Source: Pseudoalteromonas sp. CO133X (GTDB taxonomy: Bacteria > Pseudomonadota > Gammaproteobacteria > Enterobacterales > Alteromonadaceae). From it: 64,000 nucleotides of DNA. A program made the position numbers and the translations under genes. Shown here one piece after another: positions 43,626 to 55,850 of the stretch (its first letter is position 1; every line of letters begins with the position of its first letter). The stretch covers positions 248,001 to 312,000 of the forward strand of contig SGPE01000029.1 of the NCBI GenBank assembly GCA_004208945.1, written 5' to 3'. The notes beneath the pieces are model-generated. The model worked only from the letters and a program-made list of their open reading frames with translations. It had not been told where the DNA came from and did no database searches.

Positions 43626-46445
43626 TTATAACAGTGGCTTTAAGTATCTTCCCGTGTGTGAGCGCTCACAATCAGCGACCTCTTCAGGTGTACCAGAAAT
43701 TAAAATTTCTCCCCCACCTGAACCACCTTCTGGACCTAAATCGACAATCCAGTCTGCGGTTTTAATCACATCAAGGTTATGCTCAATAACAACTATGGTG
43801 TTACCGTGATCGCGTAAGCGGTGAAGTACTACTAATAATTGCTGAATATCAGCAAAGTGTAAACCCGTAGTTGGTTCATCAAGGATATATAAGGTTTTAC
43901 CGGTATCGCGTTTTGACAGTTCACGAGCCAGTTTCACACGCTGCGCTTCACCACCTGAAAGAGTCGTTGCCGCTTGACCTAAGCGAATATACGATAAGCC
44001 GACATCCATTAAGGTTTGCAATTTACGTGCAATAGCGGGAATTTTATCAAAGTAGTCACGGGCATCTTCAACAGTCATTTCGAGTACTTGGTGAATGTTT
44101 TTGCCTTTGTACTGTACTTCGAGGGTTTCACGGTTGTAGCGCTGACCTTTACATACATCACAAGGTACATATACATCAGGTAAAAAGTGCATTTCTACCT
44201 TGATCACCCCATCGCCTTGGCACGCCTCACAACGACCACCTTTAACGTTAAAGCTAAAACGACCAACCTTATAGCCACGCGAGCGGGCTTCTTGAGTACC
44301 CGCAAATAGCTCACGAATACCAGTAAAAATGCCGGTGTAAGTTGCAGGGTTTGAGCGCGGAGTACGGCCAATCGGGCTTTGGTCAATATCAATCACTTTA
44401 TCAAAATGATCTAGGCCCTTGATTGACTTGTACGGGGCCGCTTCGGCGGTCGTTGCGCCATTGAGCTCTGTATGAGCCAGCTTAAATAAAGTGTCGTTGA
44501 TAAGCGTTGATTTACCTGAGCCTGATACACCCGTGATACAGGTCATTAAGCCAAATGGAATACGTAAATCAACGTTCTTTAAGTTGTTACCTGTGGCACC
44601 AAATAACTCAAGCCATTTGTCGTTGGTTTGATGGCGAGTCGCTGGTACTTCGATTTTCTTTTCGCCAGAGAGGTACTGACCTGTGATTGAATCTTTACTC
44701 GCTAGAATATCGTCGTGGGTACCCTCGGCAATAACATGGCCACCATGAACCCCCGCACCCGGACCAATATCGATAATATGATCCGCCGCTCGAATGGCAT
44801 CTTCGTCATGCTCAACCACAATCACTGTGTTGCCTAAATCGCGCAAGTGAATAAGGGTTTTTAATAGGCGGTCGTTATCGCGCTGATGCAAACCAATGGA
44901 TGGCTCATCCAATACGTACATTACACCAACAAGACCTGCACCGATTTGACTTGCTAAACGAATACGCTGCGCTTCACCGCCAGAAAGGGTGTCGGCACTT
45001 CGCTCAAGCGATAAATAATTAAGGCCAACATTAATTAAGAAAGATAAACGGTCACGAATTTCTTTGAGAATTTTTTCGGCAATTTGCGCGCGCTGGCCTG
45101 TCAGACTCAAACTTTCAAAAAATGCCATGCTTTCACCAATACTCATTGTGGTGATAGCTGGTAGATTCGTTTGACCAATAAATACGTGGCGAGCTTCTTC
45201 ACGCAATCGAGAGCCATGACAGCTCGGGCACGCTTGGCTCGTTTGGTATTTAGCCAGTTCTTCACGCACTGAGTTTGACTCGGTTTCACGGTAGCGGCGA
45301 TTCATATTATTTAAAACGCCTTCAAACTCATGGTTACGCGTAATTAAATCGCCACGGTCATTGCGGTAGTTAAAGGCAATTTTAGTTTTACCTGAACCTT
45401 CAAGAATCACCTTTTGAGCTTCTTTACCAAGCTCTTGGAAAGGCACTTCTAGGTCAAACTTATAATGCTCTGCGACTGCTTGCAGCATTTGGAAGTAATA
45501 AAAGCTGCGTTTGTCCCAGCCTTTAATTGCCCCGCCCGATAAGCTTAGCTCTGGGTTTTGCACAACACGGTTTGGATCAAAATACTGGCGCACACCTAAA
45601 CCATCACAGCTTTGACATGCACCAGCTGGGTTATTAAATGAGAATAAACGTGGTTCAAGTTCACTCATGGCATAGCCACACGTTGGGCAGGCGAAGTTGG
45701 CAGAAAATAGCATGTCTTCGCTGAGTGAGTCGTCCATTGCCGCTACATGGGCAATACCACCTGATAGCTCAAGGGCCGTTTCGAATGATTCTGCTAAGCG
45801 CTGTTGTTGGCCATCTTTTACTTTAAATCGGTCAACCACAACTTCAATCGTATGCTTTTTATGAAGCTCAAGGGTCGGTGGATCTGATAAGTCACAGACT
45901 TCGCCATCGATACGGGCGCGAATAAAACCTTGGCTTGCGAGTTGCTCAAGTAGCTTAACGTGCTCACCTTTACGATCTTTAACTACTGGTGCTAACAGCA
46001 TTAGCTTGCTACCTTCTGGTAGGGCTAAAACTGTGTCGACCATTTGGCTGATCGTTTGTGCGGCAAGTGGTAAGTCGTGAGTAGGGCAGCGAGGCTCACC
46101 TACGCGGGCAAACAATAAACGTAGGTAATCGTAAATCTCAGTGATTGTACCGACCGTTGAACGCGGGTTATGCGAGGTCGATTTTTGCTCGATAGAGATA
46201 GCTGGCGATAAACCTTCGATGTGATCGACATCGGGTTTTTCCATTAGCGATAAGAACTGTCTTGCATACGCTGACAGTGATTCAACATAACGACGTTGCC
46301 CTTCTGCATACAAAGTATCAAACGCTAAAGACGATTTCCCTGAACCAGATAGGCCAGTGATAACTATCAGCTTATCACGGGGAATGGTTAGGCTGATGTC
46401 TTTTAAGTTGTGCGTGCGGGCGCCTCGGACTTCAATGTTTTCCAT
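43626..46445 (-). CDS. uvrA: UvrA, excinuclease ABC subunit A
   Basis: A 939-residue DNA-damage recognition ATPase of nucleotide excision repair, normal length. It has two ABC modules, each with Walker A ([39 protein letters not shown]) and signature ([32 protein letters not shown]), plus zinc modules [10 protein letters not shown]...CQSCDG and [11 protein letters not shown]...CDVCKG. It works with UvrB. I found no LexA-like box (CTG-N10-CAG) in the 160 bases upstream by eye. It is divergent from the MFS gene. Confidence 0.98.
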   Translation of the reverse strand: MENIEVRGARTHNLKDISLTIPRDKLIVITGLSGSGKSSLAFDTLYAEGQRRYVESLSAYARQFLSLMEKPDVDHIEGLSPAISIEQKSTSHNPRSTVGTITEIYDYLRLLFARVGEPRCPTHDLPLAAQTISQMVDTVLALPEGSKLMLLAPVVKDRKGEHVKLLEQLASQGFIRARIDGEVCDLSDPPTLELHKKHTIEVVVDRFKVKDGQQQRLAESFETALELSGGIAHVAAMDDSLSEDMLFSANFACPTCGYAMSELEPRLFSFNNPAGACQSCDGLGVRQYFDPNRVVQNPELSLSGGAIKGWDKRSFYYFQMLQAVAEHYKFDLEVPFQELGKEAQKVILEGSGKTKIAFNYRNDRGDLITRNHEFEGVLNNMNRRYRETESNSVREELAKYQTSQACPSCHGSRLREEARHVFIGQTNLPAITTMSIGESMAFFESLSLTGQRAQIAEKILKEIRDRLSFLINVGLNYLSLERSADTLSGGEAQRIRLASQIGAGLVGVMYVLDEPSIGLHQRDNDRLLKTLIHLRDLGNTVIVVEHDEDAIRAADHIIDIGPGAGVHGGHVIAEGTHDDILASKDSITGQYLSGEKKIEVPATRHQTNDKWLELFGATGNNLKNVDLRIPFGLMTCITGVSGSGKSTLINDTLFKLAHTELNGATTAEAAPYKSIKGLDHFDKVIDIDQSPIGRTPRSNPATYTGIFTGIRELFAGTQEARSRGYKVGRFSFNVKGGRCEACQGDGVIKVEMHFLPDVYVPCDVCKGQRYNRETLEVQYKGKNIHQVLEMTVEDARDYFDKIPAIARKLQTLMDVGLSYIRLGQAATTLSGGEAQRVKLARELSKRDTGKTLYILDEPTTGLHFADIQQLLVVLHRLRDHGNTIVVIEHNLDVIKTADWIVDLGPEGGSGGGEILISGTPEEVADCERSHTGRYLKPLL

Positions 46446-46607
46446 GCTATCTCGTTTTATTACCTAATTATTTTTTCAGTATCTCATAATACGCGATAAG
46501 ATTAATCCTTGATCAAAGAAAAAATCATCACTTACAGGTGATTATTTAGTTTTCGCTTGTGGTAGAATCCACGCTCACATTTTAATAGACAGCAAGATCA
46601 GTAATTC

Positions 46608-47975
46608 ATGACAGCATCTTCACTCAACTCTCGAGAAAAACGCGCAGCCGTTTCGTTGGCGAGCGTATTTGCATTCCGTATGCTTGGCCTATTTATGCTG
46701 ATGCCAGTATTGGCGATTTATGGTCAGCAATTAGAAGGGTTTTCGCCACTGTGGATTGGCTTTGCTATCGGTGCCTATGGTTTAACACAAGCCGTGCTGC
46801 AAATTCCGATGGGGTGGTTGTCTGATAAAATTGGTCGTAAAAAAGTGATTATTGGTGGCCTTTGTGTGTTTGCACTTGGCTCTGTTATTGCGGCAACCGC
46901 TGAGTCTGTGCAAATGGTGACACTAGGGCGTGCACTGCAAGGTATGGGCGCGATTGCCAGTGCCTTATTGGCGCTGGCTTCTGATTTAAGCCGTGATGAA
47001 CAACGTCCGAAAGTTATGGCCGTGATTGGCATGTGCATTGGTATGAGCTTTGCTGTTGCCATGCTACTTGGGCCAATTGTTGCTGCCTCTTGGGGAGTTG
47101 CTGGAGTATTTTGGCTTACCGCAGGGCTTGCTATTTTAGGTATTTTAATTGTGTTATTTTTAGTGCCTAATGCGGTTAGTAAAGCCCCAAAAGGCGACAC
47201 GCTCGCGACGCTTGATGACATTAAACAACTGATTAAACACCCGCAATTAGCACGCCTTGATTTTGGTGTAATGCTGCTGCACCTGACATTAACCACTGTA
47301 TTTGTCGCCTTACCTGGTCAGCTTATCAAAGATGGTTTAATTGCAGACCATCATTGGTATTTATACATCCCTGTGCTGTTTTTAGCGTTTTTCTTGATGG
47401 CTCCAATGATGATAGTGGCGATTCGAAAAGAAAAAGAGAAACAAGCCTTTATTGGCTCAATCGCGCTGCTTGTTTTAAGTATGCTCGCGATGTCGTTATG
47501 GGTTGATTCGGTGATTGGCATTGGTATTTGTATGCTGGTTTACTTTATTGCTTTTAACTTTTTAGAAGCAACCATGCCTGCACTTGTGTCGCGTATTGCC
47601 CCTGCAAATCAAAAAGGTTCTGCGATGGGGGTGTTCTCATCAACGCAGTTTTTTGGTGCCTTTTTAGGTGGTTTATTAGGGGGTTACGTTGCTCAAGTGT
47701 TAAGTGCGCAAGCAGTGTTTGCGGCGGCAGCACTTGTTGGGTTAATATGGCTTATCCTTGCTTGGAATATGCAAGTCCCACCAAGAAGTAAAATTATTAG
47801 CTTAATGACTGAATTAAGTTCAGAGCAGCAGGCACAAGCGCTTGCTTCTCGTCTAGTTGCTTTACCGGGCGTAATTGAAGCAACGGTTGTTTGTGATGAA
47901 AATCGCAGCTATTTAAAGATTAATGATAAAGAATTTGACCTAGACCAAGCACGTAAAGTGGCTGGTTTAATCTAA
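46608..47975 (+). CDS. MFS transporter, YajR-like, with C-terminal cytoplasmic domain
   Basis: A 455-residue, 12-helix major facilitator protein. The family motif A is [14 protein letters not shown] between helices 2 and 3, with [17 protein letters not shown] in helix 1. After helix 12 a small ferredoxin-like domain follows (about 405-455: [40 protein letters not shown]), matching the YAM domain of E. coli YajR (454 residues). Substrate unknown; probably a drug/proton antiporter. The uvrA-MFS-ssb order recurs in gammaproteobacteria. It is 20 bases upstream of ssb. Confidence 0.9.
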   Translation: MTASSLNSREKRAAVSLASVFAFRMLGLFMLMPVLAIYGQQLEGFSPLWIGFAIGAYGLTQAVLQIPMGWLSDKIGRKKVIIGGLCVFALGSVIAATAESVQMVTLGRALQGMGAIASALLALASDLSRDEQRPKVMAVIGMCIGMSFAVAMLLGPIVAASWGVAGVFWLTAGLAILGILIVLFLVPNAVSKAPKGDTLATLDDIKQLIKHPQLARLDFGVMLLHLTLTTVFVALPGQLIKDGLIADHHWYLYIPVLFLAFFLMAPMMIVAIRKEKEKQAFIGSIALLVLSMLAMSLWVDSVIGIGICMLVYFIAFNFLEATMPALVSRIAPANQKGSAMGVFSSTQFFGAFLGGLLGGYVAQVLSAQAVFAAAALVGLIWLILAWNMQVPPRSKIISLMTELSSEQQAQALASRLVALPGVIEATVVCDENRSYLKINDKEFDLDQARKVAGLI

Positions 47976-47995
47976 CGTTTTATAGGAGAAGTTCC

Positions 47996-48694
47996 ATGGC
48001 ACGCGGTGTGAACAAAGTTATCTTGGTTGGTAATTTAGGCCAAGATCCAGAAGTACGTTATATGCCTAATGGCAATGGCGTAGCGAATATCAGCATTGCT
48101 ACGACAGATAGCTGGAAAGATAAAAACACAGGGCAAATGCAAGAGCGTACTGAATGGCACCGTGTTGTGTTATTTGGCAAACTCGCTGAAGTAGCTGGTG
48201 AGTATCTTCGTAAAGGTTCACAAGTGTACATTGAAGGTCGTTTACAAACGCGTAAATGGACTGACCAATCAGGCCAAGAAAAATACACCACAGAGATCGT
48301 GGTAGACATGGGCGGCCAAATGCAAATGTTAGGTGGCCGTGGTGGCGATCAGCAAGGTGGTGGTTATCAAGGTGGCCAATCACAAGGCGGTTACCAAGGT
48401 GGCCAACAACAAGGTGGCGGCTACGGCGGTGGCTCACAACAAGCACAAAGCAATAATAGCTATGCGCCACAACAACAGTCTGCGCCAGCACAGCAGCAAC
48501 AGCGCCCGCAACAGCAACCTGCACCACAACAACAAAGTAATAACCAGTATGGTGGCGGTTATGGTCAACAGCAGCAAAACAACGCGCCACAACAAGGCGG
48601 TGGCTTTGCGCCTAAACCTCAAAATGCACCACAAGGCGGCGCATCAAACCCGATGGAGCCACCAATCGATTTTGATGATGATATTCCGTTCTAA
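47996..48694 (+). CDS. ssb: Single-stranded DNA-binding protein
   Basis: A 232-residue protein. The OB fold spans about 1-112 ([60 protein letters not shown]). A long Gln/Gly-rich low-complexity linker (about 115-215, repeats of GGYQGGQ and QQQ runs) ends in the acidic partner-binding tip [11 protein letters not shown]. Tetramers coat single-stranded DNA and recruit repair and restart proteins such as PriA. The linker is longer than in E. coli Ssb (178 residues). Confidence 0.98.
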   Translation: MARGVNKVILVGNLGQDPEVRYMPNGNGVANISIATTDSWKDKNTGQMQERTEWHRVVLFGKLAEVAGEYLRKGSQVYIEGRLQTRKWTDQSGQEKYTTEIVVDMGGQMQMLGGRGGDQQGGGYQGGQSQGGYQGGQQQGGGYGGGSQQAQSNNSYAPQQQSAPAQQQQRPQQQPAPQQQSNNQYGGGYGQQQQNNAPQQGGGFAPKPQNAPQGGASNPMEPPIDFDDDIPF

Positions 48695-48724
48695 TTCACA
48701 CACATTGAGTGTTTGAGTTATTTA

Positions 48725-48750
48725 AACCCAGCCTAGTTGCTGGGTTTTTT
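48725..48750 (+). terminator. Terminator after ssb
   Basis: AACCCAGC (48725-48732) pairs with GCTGGGTT (48739-48746) around a 6-base loop, followed by TTTT. Confidence 0.9.
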
Positions 48751-48943
48751 ATTGCTTTAAAATGGCTTTGTTATTTTGTGTAAGCATGCAGCTGTCGGTT
48801 ACAAAATAATTATCATTAGCACTTTTTGCTAGGTGTTTAAAATTACATGACTTTTGACAGCGTTGGTCTTAGGATAATTCTGAAATTGCTTTTAATCGCT
48901 CTGTAGCCTTGTATTTATAGGGTTCTTGAACAACACTTTGTGT

Positions 48944-50671
48944 ATGTTTGAGCAACAAAGCTGTGAAATGAGAAAAGATTTTACCGCACATATTAAGAAA
49001 TCGGAGGCCATTTATATGGCGGCCGTTTTTTTGCTATTAGTTGTTTTTAATATTTTTTTAAGTGATGTACTACACGAAAAAGTACATAACTCAGGGACTG
49101 AGCTTGCCAAGCAAGTCTATGACTTAAGTCTCGATCCTGTTTCCTCACATGACATTATTGCAACTTTAGTTCAAAGCCAAGGGTTTGTGATGAATACGGC
49201 AGAGGTATCACCTAGTTTAGCTAAGTTTATTGATCTAGAGCAGGAAGTTTTTAGCTATAAAACGGTGAGCCTCCGGTTATTTCATTGGCCTTCTTGGTTA
49301 GTGGAAAGCCATTTGTTTTTGTTTCTAAATTTAATCTTGGTTGGAGCGTGTTATTGGGGGTTACGTCGCTGGCGAATGGCGCTTAAAACACCGATGCTGG
49401 AAGATACAAGGATTAAGAAGCAAGCTCAATTGAGTGAAGGTGAGCCAGAAAAGCCTCGTAAATCAATAACACCAAAGCTTTTGCCCCATCAAGATTTGAA
49501 CATTCTGTATGGTGTTCCTACCAATTATAACCATTTATTTTCGTTATTTTTTTGGAAAACTCCTTTTCCTGAAAACTTGGATGTCGATAATTATTTTAAA
49601 TTAGTGATTGCTAAAGGATTTGGTGAGTTGGTTAATCGCTCTGTTAAGTTGCTCCCTTCAGGGGGAATAGCAGTCACATTGAATAGCGTCCCTGCGACTG
49701 AGGTTGATAAATACACTAAGCGATTGCATCAAGTTATCTACCAAGCATGTCTTAATTATCGCAGTGACTTGTCCCGCAGTGATGTAAAAATCGGGGTATG
49801 TAATTACCGTACAGGCGCAGATCAAGCGGTTGTTTATCAATTGACTAAATCGGCTCTTGCGCTAGCAAAACAAAGTGCTTGGCAACATATTCATCGCTTG
49901 CCATTTGGGCACACGCAATCGAGTGTGCTCGCTGACAGCAAAGAACACTTATTTGAATATATAAAGAAAAAGCACTTTATGCTTTTTTTCCAACCGTTAT
50001 TTGATTTGCAGACCGGCGATATCCTTCAGCATGAAGCGTTAATTCGCATTCGTCATAAAAGTCTCGGGCTTTTGGCTGCGCGTCATTTTATCCCGCAGAT
50101 GAGCAGTAAAAAGGATGTACTTTTACTTGATCAAACGGTTGTTTTGCAGGTAAAAAAAATGCTGTTGAGTGAGCGAGGGGCAATGGCTGTTAGCATCAAC
50201 TTACATGCTCTGAATTGGTTTAACAAAGAGTTTTGGCAGTGGTTGAAAGATGAGATGCGAAGCTGTGATACGGTCAGTAAGCTGCAATTTGAATTAAATG
50301 AGGATGATTTTTTAAAGCAGCGCCATCGGTTAGCAGGGCAGTTAGATTGTTTGGGAAAATTGTCGGCAGGTGTGGTGATTGATAATGTACGCAGCGCAGA
50401 GCATTTACCTCTTTACCGTGAACTTGCTAATTTTTGCGCCATAAAACTTGCGTTTGAGTTAATACACAATATTGATACTAACAAGCAACAGCAAAAGATC
50501 GTGAAGCAAATTATTGCAAAAGGGCATGAATTAAGTTGCCCTGTTTATGCCGTGGGTGTTGAGACACAAAATGAGTTAGCAACGCTGAAAAATTTAGGAG
50601 TGGTTGCTGCACAAGGGTTTTATTTTGCTGAACCACTGCAAAAGTTGGCGGATATTACCCCATATAGCTGA
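48944..50671 (+). CDS. Membrane protein with degenerate EAL domain
   Basis: A 575-residue protein. TM1 is at about 25-43, then a short periplasmic segment (about 45-120), TM2 at about 125-145, a weakly GGDEF-like middle region (about 190-320) and an EAL domain (about 340-570). In the EAL part, EALIRI, the SINL Asn, the FELNE Glu, the IKLA Lys and AAQGFYF Gln are kept. The DDFG motif is IDNVRS and the AEGVE glutamate is VGVET, so two metal or catalytic positions are missing. It more likely binds c-di-GMP or acts as a signalling scaffold, resembling LapD in layout (inference). Start uncertain: TTG 48926, ATG 48944 or ATG 48968. Confidence 0.8.
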   Translation: MFEQQSCEMRKDFTAHIKKSEAIYMAAVFLLLVVFNIFLSDVLHEKVHNSGTELAKQVYDLSLDPVSSHDIIATLVQSQGFVMNTAEVSPSLAKFIDLEQEVFSYKTVSLRLFHWPSWLVESHLFLFLNLILVGACYWGLRRWRMALKTPMLEDTRIKKQAQLSEGEPEKPRKSITPKLLPHQDLNILYGVPTNYNHLFSLFFWKTPFPENLDVDNYFKLVIAKGFGELVNRSVKLLPSGGIAVTLNSVPATEVDKYTKRLHQVIYQACLNYRSDLSRSDVKIGVCNYRTGADQAVVYQLTKSALALAKQSAWQHIHRLPFGHTQSSVLADSKEHLFEYIKKKHFMLFFQPLFDLQTGDILQHEALIRIRHKSLGLLAARHFIPQMSSKKDVLLLDQTVVLQVKKMLLSERGAMAVSINLHALNWFNKEFWQWLKDEMRSCDTVSKLQFELNEDDFLKQRHRLAGQLDCLGKLSAGVVIDNVRSAEHLPLYRELANFCAIKLAFELIHNIDTNKQQQKIVKQIIAKGHELSCPVYAVGVETQNELATLKNLGVVAAQGFYFAEPLQKLADITPYS

Positions 50672-50677
50672 CCGTCG

Positions 50678-51574
50678 CTAAATTAAGCCCCTGTACTTTA
50701 ACCCATTTAGACCTTGTAACCCGCCTGTGTGGATGGCGGTTATTACACTTCCAGATGTAAAGTAACCTTGCTCAATTAACTGCCAAATAGCATACATCAT
50801 TTTTCCACTATAAATAGGCTCAAGGGGAATGTTGTATTGGTGTGTAAAGGTTTGGCAAAAACGCCATAGCTCATCAGAAAACTTGCCATAACCGCCATCA
50901 TGATAGTCACATAAAAGTTGCCAGTTGTGCTGTTCTTTTGCTTTTTTACTGAGTTGTTTTATTTCTTCGATTAAATAATCAGCTTGTTTAAGGACAGCAA
51001 TACCTAAAAGGGTTGTTTGATTGCTCGTTCCTTCTATTAATCCTGCTAATGTGCCACCGCTACCAGTTGGGCAAATAATATAGTCACTGGGTGGTAAGCT
51101 TTGTGCCAATTCCATACAGCCTTTAATCGCAGCAAGGTTTGTTCCCCCTTCAGGCAAGATGTAAGCATTAGGAAACTGCTTTTGTAGTTCGTCTAAGTAA
51201 TGGGGGTCATGACGCTGGCGGTAAGTAAGGCGATTGACCGGATGTAGCGTCATACCAAAGCGCTTTGCATCGTTTAGCGTCGGGTTAGCTTCATCAAGTA
51301 AGGGGCCACGGATAATACCATGAGTTTTGAAGGCAAATAGTTTTCCTGCGATTGCACTGGCATGGATATGATTTGAGAATGCGCCACCAAAGGTTAACAG
51401 CTCTGATTTACCCTGTTGCTGCATTATTTGTAAATTAAATTTAAGTTTTCGCCATTTATTGCCGCTTATTTTGGGGTGGATCAGGTCATCACGTTTGATA
51501 AATAACTGTAAGTTATGCGCTTCTAACAGAGGGTGGCAAATGGGTTGAATGGGTGACTCACAACTAATATTCAC
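50678..51574 (-). CDS. PLP-dependent D-cysteine desulfhydrase / ACC deaminase family protein
   Basis: A 298-residue fold-type II PLP enzyme. The lysine motif is FIKRDDLIHPKISGNKWRKL (PLP Lys within SGNKWRKL), followed by TFGGAFSNHIHASA, ILPEGGTNLAAIKG and a phosphate-binding loop ICPTGSGGTLAGLIEG. Members degrade D-cysteine to pyruvate, sulfide and ammonia, or deaminate 1-aminocyclopropane-1-carboxylate; which applies is not clear. The start is uncertain: GTG at 51574 fits homologous N-termini best, and a TTG at 51604 is also possible. It converges with the EAL gene across 6 bases. Confidence 0.88.
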   Translation of the reverse strand: MNISCESPIQPICHPLLEAHNLQLFIKRDDLIHPKISGNKWRKLKFNLQIMQQQGKSELLTFGGAFSNHIHASAIAGKLFAFKTHGIIRGPLLDEANPTLNDAKRFGMTLHPVNRLTYRQRHDPHYLDELQKQFPNAYILPEGGTNLAAIKGCMELAQSLPPSDYIICPTGSGGTLAGLIEGTSNQTTLLGIAVLKQADYLIEEIKQLSKKAKEQHNWQLLCDYHDGGYGKFSDELWRFCQTFTHQYNIPLEPIYSGKMMYAIWQLIEQGYFTSGSVITAIHTGGLQGLNGLKYRGLI

Positions 51575-51810
51575 GATGCTACTTAGATAAAAAATGGGGC
51601 TCAATTATAGCAAAATCGTCATATAGATAGAAATTAGTCAATTAAACTAAAATGATTATGTTATTTACTGGCATCAACTAAGGTAATAGTTGTAAACTCA
51701 GATAATAATTGAACAAAGCTTGTGTTTTGCCTTGCAAGTACATAGCATAAGAGTTTAATTATAAAAAATAATAATGACCAAATAATTGCCGCTTTTTGGG
51801 AATGGAATAT

Positions 51811-53835
51811 ATGCGAATAGCTCCTTTATCTCTGTTAATTTCAGTTAGTTTGCTAGCAACGAGTGCATTTGCACAAGATACTGCTACGGTAACTGGAATT
51901 GAATCAGAGATCAGTAAAAAACAAGCCGAATACGATAACTCGACCGTAATCCTCGAAAAACACCTAAAAGAAGAAAGTCAGTTACAAAAACAACTCGAAT
52001 TATTACGCGCACGCTCAACTGAGCTAGACAAAGAAAAAAACCAAGCGCTTGATGCAATGAACGAGATGTACCGTCGACTTATTGATGACCCAACACTAGA
52101 TATCAGTAATGCGCAAGCACGTTATCAAAAAGCAGTGGTTGATCATAAACAGAACAAAGATGATATTTCGATGCAATTAGCGGCAATTGCTTCACACAGA
52201 AAAGATATCGAGCAAATTCGCGTAGCGAAACATACGCAACTAAACACATTAGAAAGCTTAAAAGAGCAGTTGGCTACAGCACGTGTCGAGCGTTTGCGCA
52301 ATGAGTTTACTCGTGAAGGCACTTTAGAAGTTAATCACACAATTAACTGTAAGCGTACCGAAACACTTGCAGCGTGTGAGCAGCGCGGCCAACAAATGGG
52401 CTTACAAAAAGCCACTAAACGTTTTGTGGACCAAATTTTTGCTAACTTAACCGAAGAACGCCTTGTTGAACCAAAGCGTAATCTTGCTGGTGCACAAGTT
52501 AAAATTCTTAGCAGTCATGTTGTAAATAGTGCGTTTAGCGGTCAAGGCAATTACAACGTGAACTTAAGTGTAACAATGCGCGGTGACGTAAACAGTAGTC
52601 GCTTATGTAGCTTACTGAATTTGGATAATCGTTTTTGTGCTGATTATGGCACGCCGTTGGCTGGCAGCTATCAACCAAACTATACAACGACTTACTCCGA
52701 TAGTCAGTTAACATTCAGTGACTCTCAGGATAATAGTAAGGTGGTATCGGTTTCTCGTATGAGTGAGGAGCCGGTAAGTGATTATTCTGTAAAAAAGCCA
52801 GTAAGGGTTGAACCATTACCTGATCTAAAAAAATCTAAAATGGTTGAATTAACGCTTCGTTCTAATGTCTATGATGATGAAGTGTTTATAGATGGCGTCA
52901 GTTTTGGTTCTACTAAACTTACAACATCATTACCTGTTGGCTTTCATAATGTAGAAATTCGTAAGCGTGGCTACAAAAGCTATCAAGTTCGCCTAGAACT
53001 TAATAAGTCACAAACAATTCATGCCAAGCTAGTAAAAAAGCCTGAGCCAGTTGTTGCAGCTATTACAACCGCTGAGCAACCATCATCAGCACCAGCGGCA
53101 AGCATTGTGAATAAAACGAATACGGCGAGTCTCGTTGTCATTCCGGCAGGTAAATTTAAAATGGGCGATATCAACGGCAGTGGTCTTGCCAATGAGCGTC
53201 CAGTGGTAGAGAAAACCATTGCTAACTCCTTTGCGATGCAAAGTAAAGAAGTGAGCGTTGGTGAGTATGAACAGTTTGTTGCCAATACAGGTTATAAAAC
53301 AGAAGCCGAGAAAAATCGTGGCTGTGCTTATTACCTAAATGGTGAACCGGTGTGGGAAGCAACCCTAAACTGGCGTAATCCAGGTTTTGATCAAGACAGT
53401 GATTTTCCGGCAGTGTGCTTAACCTACAACGATGCTAAAGCATATGCAGATTGGTTGTCGGGTCAAACTGGCCAGCTATTTCGTTTACCCAATGAGGTTG
53501 AATGGGAATACGCTGCACGTGCAGGTAAAGAAACTGAATACCCTTGGGGTAATGAAATTGGTAAAAACCTAGCGAATTGTGGTTGGTGTGGCAGTGAGTG
53601 GTCTAACAAAAGTGCTGCGCCAACAGGATCATTTTCTCCTAATGCATTTGGCCTATACGATACTGTAGGTAATGTATGGGAGTGGACAAATAAAAAATCG
53701 GAACAGTCTGATGTGGCTGTTCGTGGTGGGGCATGGAATTTCGCACCTAGCTTGGCTCGTGTATCTACGCGTTTAATTTTAGCGCCAGATTTTCGTGCAA
53801 ACTATATTGGGTTTCGTCTAGTACGCGAACGATAA
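51811..53835 (+). CDS. Secreted coiled-coil / PEGA / SUMF1-like domain protein
   Basis: A 674-residue envelope protein. The signal peptide is MRIAPLSLLISVSLLATSAF-AQ. A long coiled coil follows (about 30-165, e.g. LKEESQLQKQLELLRARSTE), then a cysteine-containing beta region (about 180-300), a PEGA domain (about 345-410: YDDEVFIDGVSFGSTKL, RKRGYKSYQVRLEL) and a C-terminal SUMF1/FGE-like domain (about 437-674: VIPAGKFKMGD, FRLPNEVEWEYAARAG, GNVWEWTNKK, VRGGAWNF, YIGFRLVRER). FGE cysteines expected after RGGxW are absent, so a non-enzymatic role is likely. ATG 51811 follows GGAATGGAA. It precedes mreB, but a terminator separates them. Confidence 0.85.
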   Translation: MRIAPLSLLISVSLLATSAFAQDTATVTGIESEISKKQAEYDNSTVILEKHLKEESQLQKQLELLRARSTELDKEKNQALDAMNEMYRRLIDDPTLDISNAQARYQKAVVDHKQNKDDISMQLAAIASHRKDIEQIRVAKHTQLNTLESLKEQLATARVERLRNEFTREGTLEVNHTINCKRTETLAACEQRGQQMGLQKATKRFVDQIFANLTEERLVEPKRNLAGAQVKILSSHVVNSAFSGQGNYNVNLSVTMRGDVNSSRLCSLLNLDNRFCADYGTPLAGSYQPNYTTTYSDSQLTFSDSQDNSKVVSVSRMSEEPVSDYSVKKPVRVEPLPDLKKSKMVELTLRSNVYDDEVFIDGVSFGSTKLTTSLPVGFHNVEIRKRGYKSYQVRLELNKSQTIHAKLVKKPEPVVAAITTAEQPSSAPAASIVNKTNTASLVVIPAGKFKMGDINGSGLANERPVVEKTIANSFAMQSKEVSVGEYEQFVANTGYKTEAEKNRGCAYYLNGEPVWEATLNWRNPGFDQDSDFPAVCLTYNDAKAYADWLSGQTGQLFRLPNEVEWEYAARAGKETEYPWGNEIGKNLANCGWCGSEWSNKSAAPTGSFSPNAFGLYDTVGNVWEWTNKKSEQSDVAVRGGAWNFAPSLARVSTRLILAPDFRANYIGFRLVRER

Positions 53836-53842
53836 ATTTAAT

Positions 53843-53869
53843 AAGGAAGCAGTGGATGCTTCCTTTTTT
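53843..53869 (+). terminator. Terminator before mreB
   Basis: AAGGAAGC (53843-53850) pairs with GCTTCCTT (53858-53865) around a 7-base loop and runs into TTTTTT. Confidence 0.88.
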
Positions 53870-53871
53870 AA

Positions 53872-55007
<1,136 letters not shown>

Positions 55008-55008
<1 letters not shown>

Positions 55009-55850
55009 TGAAGTTAATGTTTGGTCGTACAATCTCTTTGCAACTGCGACTTTTTGTCGCAGTGCTTTTGAGTGTCGTTTTGATTGTGGGTGACCGCTAT
55101 ACACAAGGTGGTACAACTATTCGCACCAGCTTAAATACCCTTGTAAGCCCACTTATCTATCTTGCTAATCTGCCTTATGAACTATTTAGTATAGGTGCAA
55201 AAAACCTTCATACACGCGATCAACTTCTTACAGAAAATGAAGCACTTAAAAAGAAGCAGCTACTACAAAGCGAACAACTACAACAGCTAGCCTTTTTAAG
55301 TCGTGAAAATGATAAGTTACGTGCTTTATTAGGTTCATCGGCTAAGCAATCTAATCGGAAGATCATTGCGCAAGTATTGTCTGTTCATTCAAACCCATAT
55401 AGTCACCAAGTGGTGATTAATCGTGGCACAACCGATGGCTTAAGTGAAGGCCAAGCTGTCATCGATGAAATGGGGGTTGTTGGGCAAATCACGCAAGTTG
55501 GATCGACAACTTCCCGCGTATTATTAATGACCGACACCACACACGCTACGCCAGTACGTATTTTACGTAACGATGTACGCACAGTGGTTGAAGGCATTGG
55601 TAAGATTAATGTCGTAAAACTTTCACACGTGCCTCATAGCCTTGATGTACGCATAGGTGACATCTTAGTGACCTCTGGGTTAGGAGGAACTTTTCCTGAA
55701 GGTTACCCAGTGGCCGTTGTGACAGAAATCAATCGCGATGAAGGTCACCCATTCGCGCAAGTGTATGCTGAGCCTATTGCACAGTTGGACCGTATCCGCT
55801 TATTGGTTGTGCTGTGGCGTAACCAGCAGGAGAGCATAAGTAATGAATAG
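55008..55850 (+). CDS. mreC: Rod-shape-determining protein MreC
   Basis: A 280-residue bitopic protein with a cytoplasmic start, TM helix (about 10-28), coiled coil (about 65-105: LTENEALKKKQLLQSEQLQQ) and periplasmic beta domains (VVINRGTTDGLSEGQAVIDE, GVVGQITQVGSTTSRVLLMT, GDILVTSGLGGTFPEGYPVA). It links MreB to the wall synthases PBP2 and RodA. It overlaps mreD by 8 bases. Confidence 0.97.

Noticed and set aside
46446..46607. Possible SOS (LexA) box between uvrA and the MFS gene
   Set aside because: No CTG-N10-CAG pattern was found by eye; uvrA may be outside the SOS regulon here or use a divergent box.
48099..48590. 163-codon minus-strand frame and others across ssb
   Set aside because: Shadows of the repetitive Gln/Gly linker codons; no ribosome site or family match.
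48301..48600. Short direct repeats (GGTGGC / CAACAA) that could suggest a CRISPR or satellite
   Set aside because: They are codon-level repeats of the Ssb linker, in frame, without spacers.
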